A DNA stretch of 12,694 nt, taken from assembly GCA_900550735.1 (NCBI GenBank), contig URTD01000039.1, positions 1 through 12,694 on the forward strand, read 5' to 3'. The notes below the pieces were generated by a model. It saw only the letters and a list, made by a program, of their open reading frames with translations, was not told the DNA's origin and searched no databases. The position numbers and the translations under genes were made by a program. Positions 1-5,108 of this stretch are shown piece after piece; position 1 is the stretch's first letter; the number at the start of each line of letters is the position of its first letter. This stretch comes from an uncultured Collinsella sp. GTDB lineage: Bacteria; Actinomycetota; Coriobacteriia; Coriobacteriales; Coriobacteriaceae.

Positions 1-68
1 ACGGCGGGCTGCGGCGGCAGCGGAGTCGCCTCAACAGATGCTTCAGTAACCGGATTAATATTGCTCAT
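1..68 (-). CDS. Partial CDS after thiS, probably a thiazole-branch thiamine gene (thiG or thiF)
   Basis: Only the first 22 codons are inside the window; the gene runs off the left edge. The start is ATG at 66-68, preceded by a GAAAGGA-type ribosome binding site, and lies 11 bases after the thiS stop, so the two genes are surely co-transcribed and probably translationally coupled. The visible N-terminus (MSNINPVTEASVEATP, then proline-rich) is low in complexity and shows no family motif, so the sequence does not identify the gene. In many bacteria the gene after thiS is thiG (thiazole synthase, which takes sulfur from ThiS thiocarboxylate) or a thiF-type adenylyltransferase that activates ThiS. 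That choice rests on context only. Confidence 0.55.
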   Translation of the reverse strand, partial: MSNINPVTEASVEATPLPPQPA

Positions 69-79
69 AGCTTTTCCTT

Positions 80-274
80 TCATCCACCCTGTACAAACTG
101 CACAATTTCCATGACGCACTGGTCGTCGAGCATGGCGTCGGCACGCTTATCGCGCGGGATAATCTCACCATTGAGTTCGATGGCCACACGCTCGGCGCGG
201 AATCCGTGCGCTTCGAGATAATCGGCGACGCTGACCGGCGTCTCGAGCGTGACCTGCTCTCCGTTGACCTGCAT
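80..274 (-). CDS. thiS: Sulfur carrier protein ThiS (64 aa)
   Basis: This small ubiquitin-fold sulfur carrier belongs to the thiazole branch of thiamine synthesis. Its C-terminal glycine is adenylated and converted to a thiocarboxylate, which donates sulfur to thiazole synthase ThiG. The protein has the usual length for the family (about 65 aa). It begins MQVNGE, has the typical middle segment VAIELNGEIIPR with the ELNG turn, and ends VQGG, the required Gly-Gly tail. The start at 274 has a good GAAAGGA ribosome binding site five bases upstream. The gene is the first cistron behind a TPP riboswitch (461-547) and terminator (293-336), so it should be shut off when thiamine diphosphate is plentiful. 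The next gene starts 11 bases after its stop. Confidence 0.95.
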   Translation of the reverse strand: MQVNGEQVTLETPVSVADYLEAHGFRAERVAIELNGEIIPRDKRADAMLDDQCVMEIVQFVQGG

Positions 275-292
275 AATATCCTTTCAGATAGT

Positions 293-336
293 AAAAAAGG
301 GTGCACGAAACGAACCGTACCTTAAGTGGTGCGCCC
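293..336 (-). terminator. Intrinsic terminator of the TPP riboswitch leader, just upstream of thiS
   Basis: On the minus strand GGGCGCAC (336-329) pairs with GTGCACCC (306-299), seven of eight pairs, around a 22-base loop. Six T residues (298-293) follow at once. The structure lies 125 bases downstream of the TPP aptamer and 18 bases before the thiS start. That is where the expression platform of a transcription-attenuating riboswitch belongs. I could not identify the competing antiterminator pairing by eye, and the single mismatch makes the stem moderate rather than strong. Confidence 0.7.
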
Positions 337-460
337 ATTCATGAACCCAATCATGCGACCGTTCGACCGCTGTGATGTATTGGCTCCATCACGACCGTCT
401 CACGGCTGAATTATGCAAACGGAATGAAAGCTGTATCGGAGAACCCGGCAAATCTGCGAC

Positions 461-547
461 AACGATTCCTTACGGCGGCATGACCCGCGTCAAGTTCCCC
501 GGTCGAAGTCTGGCGACTTCCTCTCAGCCTCACGGCTCCCGTTCGTT
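461..547 (-). ncRNA. TPP riboswitch (THI element) aptamer upstream of thiS
   Basis: Reading the minus strand, all conserved parts of the thiamine diphosphate aptamer occur in order. P1 is AACGA (547-543) with TCGTT (465-461). P2 is AGCC/GGCT closed by a GTGA tetraloop and followed by the invariant CTGAGA-type stretch GGCTGAGAG (about 529-521). P3 is GAAGTC/GACTTC with a GCCA loop. Then come GAACTTGA and P5 GCGG/CCGC, followed by CGTAAGGA. One base departs from the usual P5 loop: GTCATG here against the common GTAATG. The aptamer lies 186 bases upstream of thiS, and a terminator lies between them, so transcription attenuation is the likely output. Confidence 0.93.
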
Positions 548-557
548 ACGGTTTCTC

Positions 558-586
558 AGTGTATGCCGTTGCAGTGACAACAACAA
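558..586 (-). promoter_or_regulatory. Candidate sigma-70-type promoter of the riboswitch-thiS operon
   Basis: On the minus strand TTGTTG (586-581) and TACACT (563-558) are 17 bases apart. This would start transcription about 4-10 bases before the TPP aptamer, the usual arrangement for riboswitch leaders. The -35 box overlaps the T-rich tail of the argH terminator, which is typical of compact intergenic regions. The match is reasonable but not perfect, and no other start site was tested. Confidence 0.45.
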
Positions 587-590
587 AATA

Positions 591-613
591 GAGCTCCCTC
601 ATCAGAGGGAGCT
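591..613 (-). terminator. Intrinsic terminator of argH
   Basis: A perfect 9-bp stem (592-600 with 605-613) with a 4-base loop lies ten bases after the argH stop. On the minus strand it is followed by CTATTTTGTTGTTG. This is a textbook rho-independent terminator and marks the end of the argGH transcription unit, separating it from the thiamine operon downstream. Confidence 0.85.
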
Positions 614-622
614 TCATTGGGA

Positions 623-2104
623 CTAGAACGTGCCGGGGGCTTTGTAGGCGGAGCCATCCGACGTGGATGCGGGGAAGAGCTTGAGTTCTTCGACCTCGGC
701 CTTGGCGTCGGCGATCTGCTCGCGCACGCGACCGTAAGCGGTGCCGCCCTTGCCGTTGCGGGAGTCGACCGAACCGTGGCTGGAGAGCACTTCGCGTACT
801 CCCGGAGCCTTGTCGGCCGGCAGGAACGCGGCGAAGGTCTCGATGAAGTCATTGTCGGTCAGATCCCACAGTTCCTGGCCGCGGCCTTCGGCGAGCTTGA
901 CGCAGGCACCAGAGAGCTCGTGCGCGTGGCGGAACGGCACCCCGTTCTTGACGAGCCATTCGGCGATGTCGGTGGCGAGGGCGAAACCGGTCGGGGCTTC
1001 GGCTTCGAGGCGTTCCTTGTCGAAGACCATGGTGGCGACCATGCCGGTGAATGCCGGCAGCAGCACTTCAAGCGTGTCCACTTGGTCGAATACGGCTTCC
1101 TTGTCTTCCTGCAGGTCGCGGGCGTACGCGGTGGGCAGGCCCTTGAGCGTGGCGAGCAGGCCTGTCAGGTCGCCGATGAGACGGCCGGACTTGCCGCGGG
1201 CGAGCTCGGCGATGTCGGGGTTCTTCTTCTGCGGCATGATCGAGGAGCCGGTGGAGTAGGCGTCATCGAGACGCACGAACGCGAATTCCTGGGTGTTCCA
1301 GATGATGATCTCTTCGGACAGGCGGCTCAGATCGACACCGGTCATGGCGGCGATGAAGGCGAATTCGGCGACCAGATCACGGCTGGCGGTGCCGTCGATG
1401 GAGTTGGCGGTCACCTTGGAGAAGCCCAGCTCACGGGCCACAGCCACCGGTTCGAGGCCAAGGGTGTTGCCGGCGAGGGCACCGGAGCCGTACGGGCTGG
1501 CGTCGATGCGCTTGTCCCAATCCACGAGTCGCTGCACGTCACGCAGCAGCGGCCACACGTGGGCCATGAGCTGGTGGGCAAGCAGAACTGGCTGGGCGTG
1601 CTGCATATGCGTACGTCCCGGCATGACGGTGCGACCGGCTTTTTCGGACTGCTCGATCAGTGTTGCGGCGAGACCGAGCAGCATTTTGGCGATGATGCGG
1701 CTGTGGCGGCGCAGCCACATGCGGATGAGCGCGGCGATCTGATCGTTGCGGGAACGGCCGGCGCGGAGCTTGCCGCCGAGTTCGTCACCTGCGATCTGGA
1801 GTAGACCGCGTTCGAGTGCAGTGGCCTCGTCCTCGTCATCCTCGATCGGAGCGAACGCTCCGGAATCCACGCGGCGCTGCAGCTCGTCAAGGGCGTCTTC
1901 CATGCGCTGCAGCTCATCGGCGGTCAGCAGTCCGGCGCGGCCCAATGCACGGGCATGGGCACGCGAACCGGCGATATCGTCATCGGCGAGTCGCCAGTCG
2001 AATTGGGTGGACTTGCTCAGCCGTGCGAGTTCCGGCGACGGACCAAACTTGAAACGGCCGCCCCACAGGGCAAGATGCTCACCATTAGTAGTGCTCTCGG
2101 TCAT
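623..2104 (-). CDS. argH: Argininosuccinate lyase (493 aa)
   Basis: This enzyme cleaves argininosuccinate to arginine and fumarate, the last step of arginine synthesis; it is a cytosolic homotetramer of the fumarase/aspartase superfamily. The protein is full length and slightly longer than the E. coli enzyme (457 aa). It starts with the typical LWGGRF motif (residues 13-18). Downstream are the SRNDQ substrate loop (118-122), GRTHMQHAQP (163-172) with the conserved histidines, and the superfamily signature GSSIMPQKKNP (286-296), whose Ser288 matches the catalytic serine. The C-terminus ends in a short tail after FPAST that I recognise from Bifidobacterium ArgH. An AAGGAG ribosome binding site lies 13 bases before the ATG, a rather long spacing. 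The gene follows argG after 117 bases, and a terminator follows directly. Confidence 0.97.
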   Translation of the reverse strand: MTESTTNGEHLALWGGRFKFGPSPELARLSKSTQFDWRLADDDIAGSRAHARALGRAGLLTADELQRMEDALDELQRRVDSGAFAPIEDDEDEATALERGLLQIAGDELGGKLRAGRSRNDQIAALIRMWLRRHSRIIAKMLLGLAATLIEQSEKAGRTVMPGRTHMQHAQPVLLAHQLMAHVWPLLRDVQRLVDWDKRIDASPYGSGALAGNTLGLEPVAVARELGFSKVTANSIDGTASRDLVAEFAFIAAMTGVDLSRLSEEIIIWNTQEFAFVRLDDAYSTGSSIMPQKKNPDIAELARGKSGRLIGDLTGLLATLKGLPTAYARDLQEDKEAVFDQVDTLEVLLPAFTGMVATMVFDKERLEAEAPTGFALATDIAEWLVKNGVPFRHAHELSGACVKLAEGRGQELWDLTDNDFIETFAAFLPADKAPGVREVLSSHGSVDSRNGKGGTAYGRVREQIADAKAEVEELKLFPASTSDGSAYKAPGTF

Positions 2105-2137
2105 TGTTTTTCCAAATCTCCTTGCAGATATGACTGA

Positions 2138-2181
2138 GGGAGAGCTTACCAGTCAGGATGGTCCCGACGGTACGCTCTCCC
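2138..2181 (-). other. Long hairpin between argG and argH
   Basis: The argG-argH gap folds into one long stem: GGGAGAGC pairs with GCTCTCCC at the base (2181-2174 with 2145-2138). One mismatch, a 4-bp TACC/GGTA segment, a one-base bulge and a 7-bp segment GTCGGGA/TCCTGAC follow, closed by a 3-base loop. The single non-Watson-Crick pair in the upper segment is G-U on the minus-strand RNA but A-C on the plus strand, so the fold favours the arg transcript. No T-run follows, so it is not a standard terminator. It could stabilise or process the argGH mRNA or tune argH expression; the function is unknown. Confidence 0.6.
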
Positions 2182-2194
2182 CCATTATCAAGAC

Positions 2195-2211
2195 GATTCA
2201 CAACGTGAATC
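2195..2211 (-). other. Small hairpin directly after argG
   Basis: A perfect 7-bp stem, GATTCAC/GTGAATC with a 3-base loop, begins ten bases after the argG stop. It lacks a T-tract, so it is at most a weak terminator or an end-protecting structure for argG mRNA. It lies upstream of the longer hairpin at 2138-2181 in the same gap. Confidence 0.4.
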
Positions 2212-2221
2212 CGGATGATGC

Positions 2222-3457
2222 TTACTCGACGCTGTTCTCCGGAACCTCGATGCCGTTGCCGAACTTGACGTCGCGGGCTGCGGCCACACGGCTCGGCAGA
2301 CCATAGATGTCGATGAAGCCGTTGGAGGACTTCTGGTCGAAGCTGTCGCCGGAATCGTAGGTGGCCAGGTTGTAGTCGTACAGCGAGCTGTCGGAGCGAC
2401 GGCCGGTCACGACGGCGCGGCCACCGTGCAGAACCATGCGAATCTCGCCGGAAACGTACTTCTGGGTGTCTTCGATGAAGGCGTTCAGGGACTGGGTTGC
2501 CGGGGAGAACCACTGCGCGTCGTAGACCAGTTCCGCCCAACGCTTGTCGATGTCGCGCTTGATGCGGTGCTGCTCGCGTTCGAGGCAGCAGTTCTCGAGC
2601 TCCTGGTGGGCGGTGATCAGCGCCACTGCGCCCGGAGCCTCGTACAGCTCGCGGGACTTGATGCCTACCAGACGATCCTCGATCAGATCGATGCGGCCGA
2701 TGCCCTGCGCGCCTGCACGACGGTTCATCTCTTCGATGGCCTGCAGCGGAGTGACGTCACGTCCGTCGATCTTGACCGGCACGCCTTCCTTGAACTCGAT
2801 GACCACTTCGTCTTCGACGGGCGGGAACGCCGGGTCGTCGGTGTAGGAGTAGCAGTCCTTGGTCGGGCCGTTCCACGGATCCTCAAGGAAGCCGGTCTCG
2901 ATGGCGCGGCCCCACACGTTCTGGTCGATGGAGTACGGGGACTTCTCGGTCTGGGTAATCGGCAGCTTGTGCTCCTTGGCGAACGCGATCTCGACGTCAC
3001 GGGTCAGCGACAGGTCGCGAATCGGGCTGATTGCCCTCAGGGTCGGGTCGATGGACGAGATGGAAACCTCGAAACGCACCTGGTCGTTACCCTTGCCGGT
3101 GCAGCCGTGGGCGACGCAGGTCGCGCCAAACTCGTGAGCGACCTCGACAAGCTTCTTGGCGAGCAGCGGTCGAGACAGGGCGGAGAGCAGCGGATACTTG
3201 TTCTCGTACATGGAGTTTGCGGCGATGGCCTTAGTTAAGAACTCGTCGGAGAACTCATCGCGCAGGTCGAGCACCTGGCAATCGAGAACGCCCAGGTCAA
3301 GCGCCTTCTGTTTCTTGGCATCCAGGCCGGTCTCCTCCTGGCCCACGTTGCCGCAGACGCAAACGACATCGAGATTCTTCTCGTCCTGGAGCCACTTGAC
3401 ACATACGGATGTATCAAGACCACCAGAATATGCGAGAACGACTTTTTCCTTGCTCAT
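2222..3457 (-). CDS. argG: Argininosuccinate synthase (411 aa)
   Basis: This enzyme joins citrulline and aspartate with ATP to form argininosuccinate, the penultimate step of arginine synthesis. It is a cytosolic N-type (PP-loop) ATP pyrophosphatase. The pyrophosphate-binding loop AYSGGLDTS is at residues 9-17. Other family blocks visible are HGCTGKGNDQVRFE (ATP and aspartate site), SPYSIDQN and, near the C-terminus, NLATYDSGDSFDQ. Length is normal for the roughly 400-residue type. A reading frame continues upstream to a TTG at 3508. The ATG at 3457 is preferred because it begins at the conserved MSKEKVVLAYSGG and has a GAAAGGA ribosome binding site six bases upstream. The gene is followed by argH on the same strand. 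No argR or other arg gene is inside the window. Confidence 0.97.
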   Translation of the reverse strand: MSKEKVVLAYSGGLDTSVCVKWLQDEKNLDVVCVCGNVGQEETGLDAKKQKALDLGVLDCQVLDLRDEFSDEFLTKAIAANSMYENKYPLLSALSRPLLAKKLVEVAHEFGATCVAHGCTGKGNDQVRFEVSISSIDPTLRAISPIRDLSLTRDVEIAFAKEHKLPITQTEKSPYSIDQNVWGRAIETGFLEDPWNGPTKDCYSYTDDPAFPPVEDEVVIEFKEGVPVKIDGRDVTPLQAIEEMNRRAGAQGIGRIDLIEDRLVGIKSRELYEAPGAVALITAHQELENCCLEREQHRIKRDIDKRWAELVYDAQWFSPATQSLNAFIEDTQKYVSGEIRMVLHGGRAVVTGRRSDSSLYDYNLATYDSGDSFDQKSSNGFIDIYGLPSRVAAARDVKFGNGIEVPENSVE

Positions 3458-4011
3458 GGCTGTTTCCTTTCGCCCTTGGTAGCTAGTTAGAACATCGGTC
3501 AGTTGCAAGTCATTTCAAGGTCGAATACCGTGCACTATCAGGTTAAATAGCAATAATCAGCACATACATGCCCTAGAAACATGCAGCAATGTCGTGCTAA
3601 AACCCAACGACCTCAAAATGACTCTGTTGAGGCAATTCGCCCCATGCGGACAGAGACGATTGTTATCGTCGTCGGGAAATTGCGCGCTGGCGTCGGATGG
3701 CATTGTCTGCAGTAGTGATGATCTTTACGAACTGCATCTGCCTCTCCTTTCACCTATCGCCGGGCGCAATTCTAATATCGTAAACGGTACCTTTTCCTCG
3801 GTAAGCGGTTGTTTTTCCGTCTCCGTTTTCGATGGTCGCTATATTACGCTAAAGTGCCCGCGGCACAAGCGACAACTTCAAATTTCTGAAAAGTTTTTTC
3901 ATTACTTTGTGAATGGTGATGCAAACGCGCGCCAATCCTGCGAAAATACGCCCGACTACGAGTTAATGGTTATAACGTCTGAAACAATCTCGAAACGAAA
4001 GGCTCGATTTT
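3458..4011. other. Intergenic stretch with no convincing gene; contains the probable species junction
   Basis: This 554-base stretch separates two divergent genes, argG (minus) and the HAD phosphatase (plus). A 152-codon plus-strand frame (3594-4052) runs through most of it. Its translation resembles no family, it has no clear ribosome binding site, and it runs 41 bases into the well-supported HAD gene, so I do not call it. The part from about 3760 to 4010 is visibly more AT-rich than either flank. A weak hairpin with a T-run (AACTT at 3874-3878, AAGTT followed by further Ts near 3891-3899) might be a terminator remnant. A TATAAC box at 3971-3976 could serve the HAD gene, but no good -35 box accompanies it. 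The change from Bifidobacterium-like to Collinsella-like sequence must lie in or near this stretch. Confidence 0.5.
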
Positions 4012-4839
4012 ATGCAAACTTACGAATCGGACGCCAATATCGGAAACATTAAGCTCATTGCCGTCGACATGGACAAGACGCTGCTGACCGACGAGCGCGT
4101 GCTGCCGCAAGGCCTTGACGAACGCCTGGACAAGCTCGCCGAAGCCGGCATCGTATTCTGCCCCGCCAGCGGACGTCCCGCCCCCAAGCTCGAAGAGATG
4201 TTCGAGGGCATCAAGAACCGCCTCGCCTTTTGTCCCGACAACGGCGCATGCGTGATCTATCGTGGCAGCTATATCTATAAGAGCATTATCGACGTGGAGC
4301 TGTACCAGCAGGTCTTGAGCCGCGCCTCGGAGGATCCTCGCGCTGTCCCCGTCCTGTGCTGCTTCGACGAGTTCTACGTGCTTGCCCGCGACCATCAATA
4401 CCACGACGAGATCAGCGTCTACTACAACACGATCAACTACGTCGACAGCTTTGAGGGCATTGATATCGAGTCCAACAAGATCTCGATCTTCTTCCCTGCC
4501 TACGATGCCGAGCCCGCATTCCGCGAGACCTATAGCCCCGAGTTCTCGGACAAGCTCTACGTCACCAATGCCGGGCGCGAGTGGATCGACTTCATGAACT
4601 TGGGCGTCGACAAGGGCGCCGGCGTCGCGCACCTATGCGAGCACCTGGACATCGATATTGCCGACGCCGCCGCCGTGGGCGATACCTACAACGACATCCC
4701 CATGCTCGAGCGCGTCGGTCACAGCTTTATCGTGGACAATGCCGAGGAGCACATGAACGCGCACGCCAAGTGGCGCATTCCGAGCAACAACGACGGGGGC
4801 GTACTGACGCTCATCGACGCCATCCTGGCGGCTCGTTAA
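4012..4839 (+). CDS. HAD-superfamily hydrolase, Cof subfamily IIB phosphatase (275 aa)
   Basis: This is a predicted cytosolic phosphatase of the Cof/YidA type, whose members dephosphorylate sugar phosphates, flavin mononucleotide, pyridoxal phosphate and similar small molecules; the substrate cannot be read from the sequence. Motif I is DMDKTL with nucleophile Asp19 and acid/base Asp21. Motif II is PASGRP around Ser53, motif III is Lys201 in GVDKG, and motif IV is GDTYNDIPM (223-231), which holds the Mg-binding aspartates. The long segment between motifs II and III fits a C2B cap. The ATG at 4012 has a GAAAGG ribosome binding site nine bases upstream. The gene stands alone and converges on polA. 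It is the first gene of the Collinsella-like part. Confidence 0.9.
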   Translation: MQTYESDANIGNIKLIAVDMDKTLLTDERVLPQGLDERLDKLAEAGIVFCPASGRPAPKLEEMFEGIKNRLAFCPDNGACVIYRGSYIYKSIIDVELYQQVLSRASEDPRAVPVLCCFDEFYVLARDHQYHDEISVYYNTINYVDSFEGIDIESNKISIFFPAYDAEPAFRETYSPEFSDKLYVTNAGREWIDFMNLGVDKGAGVAHLCEHLDIDIADAAAVGDTYNDIPMLERVGHSFIVDNAEEHMNAHAKWRIPSNNDGGVLTLIDAILAAR

Positions 4840-4846
4840 ACTCGCC

Positions 4847-4972
4847 GCCATGCCCGGGGCCGGCCGTTTGATTTTTGTTCGGTCAGGTCCTGGGCTCGCT
4901 CGAAGAGCACATTAAGTGCTCTTCGGCTCGTGCGGAATCTACAAAAATCAAACGGCCGGCCCCGGGCATGGC
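4847..4972. repeat. 126-bp palindromic element with perfect 32-bp terminal inverted repeats and an inner hairpin
   Basis: The arm at 4847-4878 is the exact reverse complement of 4941-4972, 32 of 32 bases. Each arm carries a GC-rich block around GGCCGGCC followed inward by GTTTGATTTTTG. The 62-base centre contains a second perfect 10-bp hairpin, CGAAGAGCAC (4901-4910) with GTGCTCTTCG (4916-4925), around an ATTAA loop. It begins eight bases after the HAD phosphatase stop, in the gap with convergent polA. It encodes nothing. Its size and symmetry suit a palindromic intergenic repeat (BIME or MITE-like), and it could also act as a two-way terminator. No target-site duplication is evident. Confidence 0.85.
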
Positions 4973-5040
4973 TACGTTGACTTGCTTGCCGCATGGATGG
5001 CGTCTTGGCGCCTAGATACTTTGGCTGATTTTTATTGAAC

Positions 5041-5074
5041 GAAGGACGCTCCTTGTTGATGAGGGGCGTCCTTC
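5041..5074. terminator. Terminator hairpin between the HAD phosphatase and polA
   Basis: GAAGGACGC (5041-5049) pairs perfectly with GCGTCCTTC (5066-5074). Four more inner pairs, one a wobble, give a 13-bp stem with an 8-base loop. On the plus strand it is followed by TGGTTTTGATT, a fair T-tract. On the minus strand, the strand of polA, the tail GTTCAATAAAAATC is poor in T. It may end transcripts from both sides, with the better match for plus-strand reads coming from the HAD gene. Confidence 0.65.
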
Positions 5075-5108
5075 TGGTTTTGATTACTTTGGAATTGTGG
5101 TCGTGCCC

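Noticed and set aside
372..626. An 84-codon plus-strand frame in the thiS-argH gap
   Set aside because: It overlaps the TPP aptamer and the argH terminator on the other strand, which fully explain the sequence.
617..1804. A 395-codon plus-strand frame antisense to argH
   Set aside because: It is the complement of a conserved enzyme with intact motifs. Long antisense frames are expected in GC-rich genes, and its glycine/valine/alanine-rich product is typical of a shadow.
3458..3508. A 17-residue N-terminal extension of ArgG starting at TTG
   Set aside because: The family N-terminus begins at the ATG at 3457, which has a GAAAGGA site at normal spacing. The extension has neither.
3594..4052. 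A 152-codon plus-strand reading frame across the argG-HAD gap
   Set aside because: Its translation matches nothing I know, there is no clear ribosome binding site, and it overlaps the well-supported start of the HAD phosphatase in another frame. It is probably a chance frame.
4847..4972. CRISPR or phage attachment site reading of the 126-bp element
   Set aside because: There is a single inverted pair, not regularly spaced direct repeats, and no integrase, cas gene or tRNA is nearby.
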